A stretch of DNA of 64,000 bases from Brevundimonas bullata (GCF_014207965.1 NZ_JACHLM010000001.1:1-64000); one strand, 5' to 3'. Positions 1-7,464 are shown, counted from the stretch's first letter. Made by a program: numbers and translations. The notes: generated by a model not told the origin, from the letters alone.

Positions 1-1
1 C

Positions 2-88
2 ATCGCCAACCGCGCGATCGATGCGGCGGCGGCCTCTCAGCCGGTCGCCGAGGTCGAGGGCGCCAGGGCGAAATCAGAGCCGGTCTGA
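2..88 (+). CDS. C-terminal tail of a truncated phage-region protein
   Basis: An open frame enters from the left edge and ends at TGA 86-88, giving a 28-residue tail rich in Ala and charged residues. The start lies outside the window. It sits just before a prophage lysis cassette, so a phage structural or accessory protein is possible, but nothing in the tail identifies it. Its last 15 bases overlap the end of the convergent small gene that follows. Confidence 0.4.
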   Translation: MANRAIDAAAASQPVAEVEGARAKSEPV

Positions 89-457
89 AGGCCGATCCTC
101 GAACGAGCCCGTACAGCGTTCCCGCAGCTGCGCCGCGGTGGCTTTGCCTTCCAGCGTGAAGACGTCCGACTGGGTGTAGCCTTCCTTCAGTAACGCCTTG
201 CGGACGTGGCTCGGTATCCGGAACTGACCCGAAGCCGCCAACTCGAAGGCCCGTTCCAAGATCGGCTTCCTGTTCAGCATCGCACAAAGCTCCATTTGTG
301 AGGCACGCACGGTGCGAGAAGGCCCCAAGCGCACGTCATCGCCATCCTCGAATGCGGCCCGTCCCTGAGCCATCGCAAGCAGGTTCGGGACGAGCCGCTG
401 CGCCCTGAGCCCCTTAGGGCGCTCACCCATAACACCGAACTGTAACGCTCGTTTCAC
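74..457 (-). CDS. Hypothetical protein in prophage end
   Basis: A 127-residue basic protein read from a GTG start; an in-frame ATG nine codons later is an alternative. It has no signal peptide or membrane segment. The C-terminal half is a run of likely helices (around residues 60-110, with PILERAFELAASGQFRIP near 65-82) and could be a small DNA-binding or regulatory fold, but I recognise no family. It is the only leftward gene in the prophage end and is divergent from the endolysin gene, with a 23-base gap. That position would suit a phage regulator, which is inference only. Confidence 0.45.
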   Translation of the reverse strand: MKRALQFGVMGERPKGLRAQRLVPNLLAMAQGRAAFEDGDDVRLGPSRTVRASQMELCAMLNRKPILERAFELAASGQFRIPSHVRKALLKEGYTQSDVFTLEGKATAAQLRERCTGSFEDRPSDRL

Positions 458-480
458 AACAATCTGAACTGGATACCGAC

Positions 481-1101
481 ATGGACCGAAAGGCCCTGTT
501 CGACGCTGTGCGCCCCTATGCGCCCGGGGCGAAGCTGCGCCCCGAGTGGGTGCCGATGATCGACGCCCTGGCCGACGCTATGGGCTTGCCGCGCGGAGCT
601 GGCGCGCCTGGCGGGCCAGACCCAGAACTGATCGCGGCGCTGAAGAAGGATGAGGGGCTGCGGCTGAAAGCTTACCCCGACCCGCTGTCGCCACGCGCCA
701 GGACCGGCAAGGGATCGGGCGCGCCCTGGACCATAGGCTACGGCCGAGCGCGAGGCATCCAGGAGGGCCAGGTCATCACCGAAGCAACGGCCGAGGCGTG
801 GCTAGTCGAGGACGCGCGGGAGCACAACACGGTCATCCACGCGGCTCTGCCCTGGCTGAAGCGGCTCGATCCGGTGCGCCGGCGCGTGGTCGAGAACATG
901 CACTTCAACATGGGCTGGGATAACCCGAAGACCCCGTCCGTCGAGGGCCTGGCCCAGTTCAAGAACACGCTCAGCCACATCGAGGCAGGTCGCTACGCCG
1001 AGGCTGCGGCAGCGATGCGCGTCAGCCTGTGGGCCAAGCAGGTGAAGGGCCGCGCCGTGCGTCTGGCTCGCGAGATGGAGACGGGGAGGGTCGCGCAATG
1101 A
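481..1101 (+). CDS. Phage endolysin, GH24 lysozyme (muramidase)
   Basis: A 206-residue T4-type lysozyme that would cut the glycan strands of peptidoglycan at the end of a phage cycle. The GH24 active-site pattern is visible: Glu58 (KKDEGLRLKAYPD), Asp67 and Thr84 in WTIGYG, followed by the helical lysozyme core with HFNMGWDN near 142-149. There is an N-terminal extension of about 45 residues before the catalytic domain, and no obvious signal peptide, so release would need a holin that is not visible here. The stop overlaps the start of the next gene (ATGA), typical of a lysis cassette. Confidence 0.88.
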   Translation: MDRKALFDAVRPYAPGAKLRPEWVPMIDALADAMGLPRGAGAPGGPDPELIAALKKDEGLRLKAYPDPLSPRARTGKGSGAPWTIGYGRARGIQEGQVITEATAEAWLVEDAREHNTVIHAALPWLKRLDPVRRRVVENMHFNMGWDNPKTPSVEGLAQFKNTLSHIEAGRYAEAAAAMRVSLWAKQVKGRAVRLAREMETGRVAQ

Positions 1102-1466
1102 TCGCCCTCGCCCTCCGCATCGGCCGCGCGCTCACCCCGACAGCATGGATCACCATCGCCGCCCTCACCGCCTTCCTGATCTTCGGCGGATACTGCGCTC
1201 ACAGGGGCGCTGAGGGCGTTCGTGACCGTCAGGCCGTCAAGGTCGCCAAAGACGAGCGCAAGGCGTCCAGCGGGCGGGAGGCGGCCGCCAACCAAGACCT
1301 GACCGACACCACCACCATCACCAACCGGAAACTGGAGAGAGACCATGCCGCGCAAGCCCTTCCTGATGGCGTGCCTGATGATCGTGAGCTGCGGCGTCGC
1401 TGTCGCCAGTTGCGAGACGACGGGCGCAGCCCTCCCGCGTGCCGAGGACTTGAGGGTCCAGCCTAA
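1098..1466 (+). CDS. Rz-like inner-membrane spanin (i-spanin)
   Basis: A 122-residue protein whose ATG overlaps the endolysin stop. It has one N-terminal membrane segment (about residues 14-32, WITIAALTAFLIFGGY) followed by a charged, probably helical periplasmic part, the layout of Rz-type spanins that join inner to outer membrane in the last step of lysis. Rz proteins share little sequence, so the call rests on size, topology, position after the lysozyme and the embedded lipoprotein gene in another frame. An upstream in-frame start at 1029 lies inside the lysozyme gene and is less likely. Confidence 0.75.
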   Translation: MIALALRIGRALTPTAWITIAALTAFLIFGGYCAHRGAEGVRDRQAVKVAKDERKASSGREAAANQDLTDTTTITNRKLERDHAAQALPDGVPDDRELRRRCRQLRDDGRSPPACRGLEGPA

Positions 1467-1647
1467 GCCGGTGCAGTCCGATGAAGTGCTGACCAGCCGC
1501 ATCGCTGGCGAGAAGCACGACAACGCCGTCGAGGCGTGGGGCGAGGCGGGATGGGCTCAGGTCGGGCGCCTCTGCCGCTTCTTCGACGGGATGGGGATGA
1601 AGGGGCTCGACTGTCCGGCTCCGGAGACCCGACCGAAGCCGGGCTAG
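1345..1647 (+). CDS. Rz1-like outer-membrane spanin lipoprotein (o-spanin)
   Basis: A 100-residue lipoprotein starting inside the Rz-like gene in a different frame and running 181 bases past it. The signal peptide ends in a lipobox-like VASC near residue 22, so the mature protein would be anchored in the outer membrane, and it has Pro-rich stretches as in Rz1 (PAPETRPKP near the end). Overlapping or embedded Rz/Rz1 pairs are a known phage arrangement; the pairing is the main evidence, since sequence similarity between such proteins is low. Confidence 0.72.
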   Translation: MPRKPFLMACLMIVSCGVAVASCETTGAALPRAEDLRVQPKPVQSDEVLTSRIAGEKHDNAVEAWGEAGWAQVGRLCRFFDGMGMKGLDCPAPETRPKPG

Positions 1648-1651
1648 CAAA

Positions 1652-1692
1652 CATGGATGCTCACCATCCATGCTAACGCCTTAACATGGATG
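1652..1692. repeat. CATGGATG inverted and direct repeats
   Basis: CATGGATG (1652-1659) and CATCCATG (1665-1672) form a perfect 8-base inverted repeat with a 5-base loop, and a third copy, CATGGATG, follows at 1685-1692. It lies directly after the last prophage gene. It may be a protein-binding site near the phage end or a small stem-loop; the function is unknown. Confidence 0.6.
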
Positions 1693-1723
1693 CCGGCGTC
1701 GAGCCGTCAGGTTCCGCTATCAG

Positions 1724-1749
1724 GCCCGCCATCCTTCGGGGTGGCGGGC
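1724..1749 (+). terminator. Rho-independent terminator after lysis cassette
   Basis: An 11-pair GC-rich stem (GCCCGCCATCC paired with GGGTGGCGGGC, one G-T pair) with a TTCG tetraloop, followed by CTTTCG. It suits termination of the rightward lysis operon about 80 bases after the Rz1-like stop. The rest of 1750-1923 holds no gene that I can see and is noticeably more AT-rich. Confidence 0.7.
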
Positions 1750-1923
1750 TTTCGCAATTCCGCCGCGAACGAAAACAGAACCTTGCGGCGCTCTTGCAGC
1801 GCTCGGAGCTTGTGGGAATGAATGGGAGGCCGAGGAAAAGGCTGTAATTTCAACGCACACAGAAAAGCCGATCAACCCACCAAAATAGGGAGCAGATCAG
1901 CTCTAAGTCATTGAAATATAAAG

Positions 1924-2008
1924 TGGTGCGAGCGGCGGGGGTCGAACCCGCAAGACCGAAGTCGGCAGATTTTAAGTCTGCTGCGTCTACCAGTTTCGCC
2001 ACGCTCGC
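1924..2008 (-). tRNA. tRNA-Leu (anticodon UAA)
   Basis: The minus strand folds as a class II tRNA with acceptor stem GCGAGCG/CGCTCGC, anticodon stem GCAGA/TCTGC and loop CTTAAAA giving anticodon UAA (1972-1974), a short variable arm, the T loop GGTTCGACC, and an encoded CCA (1924-1926). Its 3' end faces the prophage remnant, the side at which phage integrases usually insert, so the tRNA 3' half is a plausible attachment core. The other attachment site is outside the window. Confidence 0.95.
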
Positions 2009-2035
2009 GGCCTCAGCCCTTCAAGGCTAAACCCC

Positions 2036-3469
2036 TTAGGGCTTGGCTTCTGTAGCCGCCGAACGCAGGGCGCGGAAGTCCACATCGGAATCGGCGATCA
2101 GGCGCACCAGGGCGGCCCAGGCGGCGACGTTCTGGGTCATCTGCGCCGGGTCGATCTTGTCCAGGGTGTCGTCCGCCGTGTGGTGCAGGTCGAAATAGCG
2201 CGTGCCGTCCTGACGTAGGCCAAAGACGGGCACCCCTGCCCGCGCCAGGGGTCCGATGTCCACGCCGCCGAACAGCTCGGCCTCGCCCGACAGGACGGCC
2301 AGCGGACGCAGAACGCGCTCCGCGATCTTGGCGAAGTCGGACCCTTGCGCGCCGGGCGGCAGGCCCAAGGCGTAGATGCGGTCGGCGCCGAAGTCGCTCT
2401 CGCCCGCGATGACGTGCTTCTCGACGCCCGCCACGCCGATGTTGCGGACATAGGCGCCGCCGCCGTTGCCGGTGTCGGTCGGCTGGGCCACTTCTTCCGA
2501 ACCATAGAGCACCACACGCACGGTGCGAGCCGGACGCCCCTGCTCGGCGACCAGCTTGGCGGCGGCCAGGGTGATCGCCCCGCCCGCGGCATCATCGATG
2601 GCCCCGGTGCCGAGGTCCCAGCTGTCCATGTGCGAGCCCAGGACGATGATCTCGTCCGGCCGCGTCGCGCCGACGATGTCGCCGATCACGTTCTGGCTGT
2701 GAGTCTGATAGGTGTGGGCGGTGGACTTCAGGCGCAGCCGCACCGGCTCGCCCATCTGCACCAGTCGCGCCACCTGGTCGGCGTCCGGCGCGCTGAGCGC
2801 AAAGGCCGGCAGCGGCACCTTGCCCTCGACATAGCGGGTCGTGCCGGTGTGCGGCATGCGGTGCTCGTCCGACCCGGCCGAGCGCATGACGAAGGCCACG
2901 GCGCCGCGCTTGGCGGCCTCGGTCGGCCCTACGCTGCGAATGCGCGACAGCGAGCCATAGCCGGAGCCGTCCTGCATCCGCACCATCTGGCCGCCGTCGA
3001 CCACGGCGATCTTGCCGGTCAGCGACCCGACGGGCGCGGCCAGCAAAGCGTCCAGACCGTCGAAGAAGACCACATCGGCTTCAATGCCGTTGGCCGGCGT
3101 GGCGATGGAATGGCCCAGGGCGGCGGCGACCAGACGCTGCGGGCGGGCGCCCAGAAGTTCGGCGCTCTCCTCGCCCCGCTCCCAGCCCACCAGCGGGAAC
3201 TGTTCGATGCGGACGTTCTGGAAGCCGTGGGCGCGCATGTAATCGGCGGCCCAGTCGGCGGCCGCCTGTTCCGAGCGCGACCCCGCCGGGCGCGCGCCGA
3301 AGCGGGTGGTGACCTGGGTGACGTAGTCGAGGGCGATGTTGGCTTGCAGCGCCTGGTCGCGCACCTGCTCGGCGGCGCGAATGGTCCTGGCGTCCTGAGC
3401 CATAACCGGCGTGGCGATTAGGCCGAGCGCGATCGCGCTGGCGGCCATCAGACGGGCGTTGAACGACAT
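2036..3469 (-). CDS. Secreted M28-family zinc metallopeptidase with PA domain
   Basis: A 477-residue exported peptidase, probably an aminopeptidase of the glutamate carboxypeptidase/Q-type group, acting in the periplasm or outside. The start at 3469 gives a clear signal peptide (to VMAQDA) and has GGGAGG six bases upstream; a longer start at 3505 is less likely. A protease-associated (PA) insert covers roughly residues 115-240. The M28 dizinc set is visible: His and Asp in GSHMDSWDLG and AIDDAAGG, the Glu pair in GSEEVAQ, Asp in GESDFGAD and His in LHHTADDT. It is a single gene with an intact catalytic core; the substrate is unknown. Confidence 0.9.
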   Translation of the reverse strand: MSFNARLMAASAIALGLIATPVMAQDARTIRAAEQVRDQALQANIALDYVTQVTTRFGARPAGSRSEQAAADWAADYMRAHGFQNVRIEQFPLVGWERGEESAELLGARPQRLVAAALGHSIATPANGIEADVVFFDGLDALLAAPVGSLTGKIAVVDGGQMVRMQDGSGYGSLSRIRSVGPTEAAKRGAVAFVMRSAGSDEHRMPHTGTTRYVEGKVPLPAFALSAPDADQVARLVQMGEPVRLRLKSTAHTYQTHSQNVIGDIVGATRPDEIIVLGSHMDSWDLGTGAIDDAAGGAITLAAAKLVAEQGRPARTVRVVLYGSEEVAQPTDTGNGGGAYVRNIGVAGVEKHVIAGESDFGADRIYALGLPPGAQGSDFAKIAERVLRPLAVLSGEAELFGGVDIGPLARAGVPVFGLRQDGTRYFDLHHTADDTLDKIDPAQMTQNVAAWAALVRLIADSDVDFRALRSAATEAKP

Positions 3470-3553
3470 GGAGCGCCTCCCAGACTCACTCAAAAGAGGC
3501 GGCACGTTAGCGAGTGGGACCTGCGACCGAAAGCCTCAGGTCCCCGCCAAAAA

Positions 3554-3793
3554 TCACTCGCCCTTGAGGAAGGGCTCGACCGGGCCTTGCAGCTTGACGG
3601 TCAGGGCCTTGCCGCGACGGTCGACGCGATTGCCAACGGCCAGGCGGACCCAGCCTTCCGAGACGCAGTATTCCTCGACATTGGTCTTTTCCTCGCCCTT
3701 GAACAGGATGCCGATGCCGCGCGCCAGCAGGTCGGCGTCGTGGAAAGGGCTGTCGGGATCGACCGAAAGGCGGTCAGGCAGGGCGTCGGACAT
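3554..3793 (-). CDS. DUF3297 family protein
   Basis: A 79-residue soluble protein matching the small DUF3297 family known from proteobacteria: LPDRLSVDPDSP at the N-terminus, then EEKTNVEEYCVSEGWVRLA and a basic KLQGPVEPF end. There is no signal peptide or membrane segment. The function is unknown. It lies between the M28 peptidase and the flagellar operon, on the same strand as both but with its own spacing, so it is probably a separate transcript. Confidence 0.8.
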   Translation of the reverse strand: MSDALPDRLSVDPDSPFHDADLLARGIGILFKGEEKTNVEEYCVSEGWVRLAVGNRVDRRGKALTVKLQGPVEPFLKGE

Positions 3794-3877
3794 GGAATGG
3801 TCTCGCGAAAATCGAAGCGCGCTGAATAGCGGTGCGCGACCGGTATGCCAACCGCGCCGTTGTTCGCCGCGCTCGGA

Positions 3878-4828
3878 CTACTGAACCGACTGGCGCGCAG
3901 CGGGCGGCGCGGCGTCTGCGGCGGGCGGCGTATAGGGGCGCGGGCCGGCCTCGGCGGGGGCGGCCGGCTTGGGCGCAGCCGGACGCGGCGCAGGACGTTG
4001 AGCCGCCGGGCGCGGGGCTGGACGGCGCGCGGGCTGGGCTGCCGGTTGAGCGGCGGCGGCGGCAGCCGGCTTCTCGGTCGCTGCGGCCGCAGTACGGGTC
4101 GGAGCAGCGGCGGGCGCCGCCGCCGGGGCAGCCGTCGGAACCACAGCCGGGGTCGCGGGCGCAGCGCCGGCCGTCGCGGCGGCGGCGCGGGCGGCGTACT
4201 GCTGGGCCTGGAAACGCTTGGCCAGCTTCTCGGTCAGCTCACGCGCGCCGGCGGGCGGCATCTGGGCCATGATGGCGGCCAGGGTCCGGGGCCGCATGGC
4301 GGCGGCGACGGGCAGACGCACGCTGTCGTCCAGGGTATTGAACACAGCCGCCGCCTCCTTGGGCCGCATGGCGGAATAGACGGCGACCAGACGGTCGTTC
4401 TCGGCCTTTTCCTTCTCGTCGACCTGACCGACCAGGGCCGCGATCTCGCCCTTCAGCGCTTCCAGCGCCTGCAGCTTGGCGTCCAGCTTCTGCTCGGCGG
4501 CGACCATCAGCGGCAGGGTGGTGGCGAAGTCGGCGTCGCGGGCATCCAGCGCGTCGCGGCGCTTGGACAGGGACTGGATGATGCGCAGTTCAGCCGGCGA
4601 AATCCCCGCCTGCTGGGCCAGCTGTTCCGGCGTCAGGGCGCAGACCGCCGGCACGGGCGCGGCCTTGGCGGCGCCCCCGCCCTCGCCCGGCGTCTCGGCG
4701 GTCACGGCTTCCTGAGCCCAGGCAGTCGCGCCCTGGAACAGCTCCGGCGCCACGCCCGCTGCGCGCACGGCCACGACCCCGCCGATGGCGATGGCGATCA
4801 GGGGCAGAAGGCGGGGCAGCTTGCTCAT
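3878..4828 (-). CDS. MotE-like flagellar protein with MgtE-N domain
   Basis: A 316-residue protein with an N-terminal membrane anchor or signal (LLPLIAIAIGGVVAVRAAG), a periplasmic coiled-coil part (about residues 105-155) and a helical MgtE-N-type domain with YSAMRPKEAAAVFNTLDD and AAIMAQMPPAGARELTEKL (about 155-215). The last 100 residues are a low-complexity Ala/Pro tail. MotE in rhizobia is a periplasmic chaperone of the flagellar motor, and this domain layout next to fliM suits a similar role, though the exact job is inferred. The ATG at 4828 is preferred over a GTG three codons upstream. It is the last gene of the leftward fliL operon, separated by two hairpins. Confidence 0.72.
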   Translation of the reverse strand: MSKLPRLLPLIAIAIGGVVAVRAAGVAPELFQGATAWAQEAVTAETPGEGGGAAKAAPVPAVCALTPEQLAQQAGISPAELRIIQSLSKRRDALDARDADFATTLPLMVAAEQKLDAKLQALEALKGEIAALVGQVDEKEKAENDRLVAVYSAMRPKEAAAVFNTLDDSVRLPVAAAMRPRTLAAIMAQMPPAGARELTEKLAKRFQAQQYAARAAAATAGAAPATPAVVPTAAPAAAPAAAPTRTAAAATEKPAAAAAAQPAAQPARRPAPRPAAQRPAPRPAAPKPAAPAEAGPRPYTPPAADAAPPAARQSVQ

Positions 4829-4886
4829 CGGTGGCACTCGGTAAGGCGGTTCAAACGCCGCACAGGCAGGGCTACAAAAACACTTC

Positions 4887-4980
4887 GCCCCTCAAGTCGT
4901 CCGAGGCCGCGCCTCGGACATAGGGCAAAAAACGAAACTTCCCCTCAAGTCGCCTGACGCCGCGCGTCAGGCATAGGGGT
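4887..4980. repeat. Two tandem related hairpins between flagellar genes
   Basis: Two units of about 40 bases (4887-4926 and 4941-4980) share the same frame: CCCCTCAAGTC, then a 9-pair stem with a CGC loop, then CATAGGG. The inner stems differ (GTCCGAGGC/GCCTCGGAC and GCCTGACGC/GCGTCAGGC) yet both pair perfectly, and the outer GCCC/GGGC or CCCC/GGGG can also pair. Differing stems that keep pairing suggest that the folded form is what matters. It lies between the DUF6468 and MotE-like genes and could terminate, process or stabilise the transcript. Confidence 0.75.
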
Positions 4981-4987
4981 CTATGCA

Positions 4988-5569
4988 TCATGCAGCGAAA
5001 AGATCTTCGTCCAGGCTACGACGGGCCCGGTTTAGGCTCTGTTGCGCAGCATGGTTAGCGGCCAGGGCCTGACGCACCGGGGCGAAGGTTTCTGCGGGCG
5101 CCGACGCAGGGGCGGGACGCGCCGCCGGGGCCTTCATCACGGCGCGGGCGCCTTCGATCCGTTCCATCAGCGAGGCCATGCGGCGGGCCCGCGACTCGTC
5201 GTCCAGCAGGGGCGAGACCTGCGACGTCGGCGTGTTCAGCTCCAGCACCGGCTCCTCGCGCGCCTCGGCCTGCGACGCGCGCACCGGCAGACCGGCGGGG
5301 GCGCGGGCGATCAGCACCTCCAGCTCCTGCTTCACGGCGCGGGCCTTGATGATGCGGTCGTGCAGCAGGTCGGTCTCGTGACCCGAGGCGCGCAGCGTCG
5401 CCAACGCCTGTTCGGCGCGTCCGGCGGCCGAGTTCAGCTCGCTCACCGCGCCGGCGAAGGCCAGTTGGCCGTCGCGCAGGGCCTTGAGCTTCTTCTCCAG
5501 CTTGATGCCGTAGCCAATGGCCGCGGCCAGCAGCAGCATGAGGATGGAATCGAGAATGATGCCGGTCAT
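4988..5569 (-). CDS. DUF6468 family membrane-anchored protein of flagellar operon
   Basis: A 193-residue protein with one N-terminal membrane segment (residues 4-20, IILDSILMLLLAAAIGYGI), a helical, probably coiled-coil stretch (about 22-85) matching the DUF6468 proteins found beside fliM in alphaproteobacteria, then a low-complexity Ala/Pro part and a charged end. Its start is one base after the fliM stop, so it is translated with fliM. The role is not established; position and membrane anchor suggest an accessory part of the motor or its assembly. Confidence 0.75.
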   Translation of the reverse strand: MTGIILDSILMLLLAAAIGYGIKLEKKLKALRDGQLAFAGAVSELNSAAGRAEQALATLRASGHETDLLHDRIIKARAVKQELEVLIARAPAGLPVRASQAEAREEPVLELNTPTSQVSPLLDDESRARRMASLMERIEGARAVMKAPAARPAPASAPAETFAPVRQALAANHAAQQSLNRARRSLDEDLFAA

Positions 5570-5570
5570 G

Positions 5571-6629
5571 TCAGCGTTTCCCTCGGCTCAGATTGGCGGC
5601 GATGTCGGGGTTGATCGGGCCTTCGACGCGCACGGCGATATGCTGGCCCCTGCGGCCCATCTTGCCGGTCGTCAGCGGAATGGACCCCGCCCGCACCGAG
5701 ACTTCGGAATCCGGCGAGACGTTCAACATCAGGGTGTCGCCGACCTTGAAGTTCAGCGCCTGGGACAGCGGAATCTGCTGCTCGTCCAGCACGCAGCGGA
5801 CCTCGGTTTCCGTGGTCCACAGCTCGGTGGCCAGGTGGCCTTCCCAGATGTTGTCGCGACCGAACTTCTCGCCCATGAACTGCTGCAGCAGCATCTTGCG
5901 GATGGGCTCCAGCGTCGAATAGGGCAGCAGCAATTCGACCCGGCCGCCGCGGTCTTCCATGTCGATGCGCAGCTTGACCAGGATGGCGGCGTTGGCCGGG
6001 CGGGCGATGGCGGCGAAGCGAGGATTGGTCTCCAGCCGGTCCAGGGTGAAATGCACCGGCGTCAGCGGCTCGAAGGCGGCGCGCGCGTCGTTCAGGATGA
6101 CCTCGACCATGCGCTGCACCAGCACCCGCTCGATGGTGGTGTAGGGCCGCCCCTCGATGCGCAGCGCCGCCGTGCCGCGACGTCCGCCCAGCAGCACGTC
6201 CACGATGGAATAGATCAGGTTGGAATCGACCGTCAGCAGGCCGTAGTTGTCCAGCTCCTCCGCCCGGAACACCGCCAGGATGGCCGGCAGCGGGATCGAG
6301 TTCAGATAGTCGCCGAACCGGATCGAGCTGATGGTGTCGAGGCTGACCTCGACGTTGTCCGAGGTGAAGTTGCGAAGGCTGGTCGTCATCAACCGCACCA
6401 GGCGGTCAAAAACGATCTCGAGCATCGGCAGACGCTCGTAGGACACCAGGGCCGAGTTGATGATGGCGCGAATGCCGCTCCGTTCGGAGTCGTCGCCGTC
6501 GCCCATGTCGAAGCCCAGCAGGCTGTCGATCTCATCCTGGTTCAGCACGCGCTCGGACAGGGCCGCGCCCATGTCTGCTTCACCGCCGAAGGGGTCCAGT
6601 TCGTTCTCGGCGGCCAGGGTGTCGGTCAT
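5571..6629 (-). CDS. fliM: Flagellar motor switch protein FliM
   Basis: A 352-residue protein of the cytoplasmic C ring, which binds phospho-CheY and sets rotation direction. The N-terminus carries the CheY-binding motif in LNQDEIDSLLGF (about residues 31-42), the middle is the CheC-like domain with RLMTTSLRNFTSDNVEVSLD, and the C-terminus is the SpoA domain (about 265-345, LKVGDTLMLNVSPDSEVSVRAG type). The ATG lies two bases after the fliL stop. Caulobacter has the same fliL-fliM order in an early, CtrA-controlled flagellar operon. Confidence 0.96.
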   Translation of the reverse strand: MTDTLAAENELDPFGGEADMGAALSERVLNQDEIDSLLGFDMGDGDDSERSGIRAIINSALVSYERLPMLEIVFDRLVRLMTTSLRNFTSDNVEVSLDTISSIRFGDYLNSIPLPAILAVFRAEELDNYGLLTVDSNLIYSIVDVLLGGRRGTAALRIEGRPYTTIERVLVQRMVEVILNDARAAFEPLTPVHFTLDRLETNPRFAAIARPANAAILVKLRIDMEDRGGRVELLLPYSTLEPIRKMLLQQFMGEKFGRDNIWEGHLATELWTTETEVRCVLDEQQIPLSQALNFKVGDTLMLNVSPDSEVSVRAGSIPLTTGKMGRRGQHIAVRVEGPINPDIAANLSRGKR

Positions 6630-6631
6630 GC

Positions 6632-7285
6632 CTAGGACACCAGCATTTCTTCGATCAGCACGGCGTCCACCTTGCCCGGCGCCGCGACCAGATTGACCCG
6701 GCGCAGGATCTCGGCGCGCAGCTGATAGGACCCCGCCGAACCGGCCAGGTCCTCAGGACGCAGTTCGCGCAGGAAGCCCTGGAACATGTCCTGCATGCGG
6801 GGCATCTCGCCCTGCAGATGGGTCGCCAGCTCGGCGTCCTTCATCTCCAGCGTCAGCTTCAGCTTCAGATAGGTGGGGCGACCGTCCGGCGACTGAATGT
6901 TCACGATCAGCTCAGGCAGGGTGTAGAAGGTCACGCCGTCGGGACCGGCCGCGATCTTGCCCAGAGCCGGGTCGGCTTCACCGCCCTCAGCGCCGCCATG
7001 GCCGCCGCCCTTCTTCTCTTCCTTCTTGCCGTGGGCGTCAGCCTTCTTCTCGGCGCCGTGCTCGCCGGCCTCGGCCTCGGCAGGCTTAGGCTTCATCAGC
7101 AGGAAGGCCGCCGCCCCGCCGCCGCCCAGCACGACCAGGGCCGCCGGAATGATGATGAACAGCAGGGGCAGCTTCTTCTTGGCGGGCGCGCCCTCGCCGC
7201 CTTCGCCATCCGACACGGCGGGCAGGTTGACGTCGTCGCCGCCCGGCGCCGCGTCTTTCTTCTTGCCCAGCTTCAGCTTCAGCAT
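6632..7285 (-). CDS. fliL: Flagellar basal body-associated protein FliL
   Basis: A 217-residue single-pass membrane protein that sits by the stator and supports motor function. It has a basic cytoplasmic start (LKLKLGKKK), a membrane segment near residues 42-62 (LLFIIIPAALVVLGG), a Lys/Glu/Gly-rich linker (about 68-105) and the periplasmic FliL domain with FYTLPELIVNIQSPDGRPTYLKL. The ATG at 7285 is chosen; an in-frame GTG two codons upstream is possible. It is the first gene of the leftward operon, with a CtrA-like box about 50 bases upstream. Confidence 0.93.
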   Translation of the reverse strand: MLKLKLGKKKDAAPGGDDVNLPAVSDGEGGEGAPAKKKLPLLFIIIPAALVVLGGGGAAAFLLMKPKPAEAEAGEHGAEKKADAHGKKEEKKGGGHGGAEGGEADPALGKIAAGPDGVTFYTLPELIVNIQSPDGRPTYLKLKLTLEMKDAELATHLQGEMPRMQDMFQGFLRELRPEDLAGSAGSYQLRAEILRRVNLVAAPGKVDAVLIEEMLVS

Positions 7286-7333
7286 CCGCACGTCGCCCCG
7301 ATCTTCGCAGCCTTCCTGATGAAGCGATTTTGG

Positions 7334-7348
7334 TTAACGAGGCGTTTA
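7334..7348 (-). promoter_or_regulatory. CtrA-like box upstream of fliL
   Basis: On the minus strand it reads TAAA-N7-TTAAC, one mismatch from the CtrA consensus TTAA-N7-TTAAC. The plus strand shows TTAA at 7334-7337 and TTTA at 7345-7348. It lies 49-63 bases upstream of the fliL ATG. The fliL operon of Caulobacter is directly activated by CtrA, and ctrA itself is in this window. Confidence 0.65.
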
Positions 7349-7352
7349 CGAT

Positions 7353-7367
7353 CGGCAAATCCTGCCG
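7353..7367. promoter_or_regulatory. Palindrome, candidate enhancer (ftr/FlbD-like) of flgF
   Basis: CGGCA-N5-TGCCG is a perfect 5-base inverted repeat about 55-70 bases upstream of the sigma-54 promoter, a position for an activator or repressor. Caulobacter flagellar genes use FlbD bound to ftr elements containing CGGCA-like half sites; the identity here is inferred from that resemblance. Confidence 0.45.
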
Positions 7368-7422
7368 GGCGCCGCACGGGTCAATTCCGCTCAAATCCCC
7401 GCTGTGACTGGATTAACCCTGT

Positions 7423-7437
7423 TGGCACGGTCGTTGC
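7423..7437 (+). promoter_or_regulatory. Sigma-54 promoter of flgFGAH
   Basis: TGGCACG-N4-TTGC matches the -24/-12 sigma-54 consensus closely, with the right spacing. It is 27 bases upstream of the flgF start and is the only such site I found between the two flagellar operons. Sigma-54 control of rod and ring genes is typical of the Caulobacter flagellar hierarchy. Confidence 0.85.
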
Positions 7438-7464
7438 GACGAGATTGGCGAAGGAGCCGCACTC

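Noticed and set aside
3831..4957. Rightward Gly/Arg-rich frame across the MotE-like gene
   Set aside because: Antisense shadow of the Ala/Pro-rich tail; low-complexity Gly/Arg with no domain.
4887..4980. CRISPR-like repeats
   Set aside because: Only two units with differing cores and no spacers or cas genes; better explained as structured repeats.
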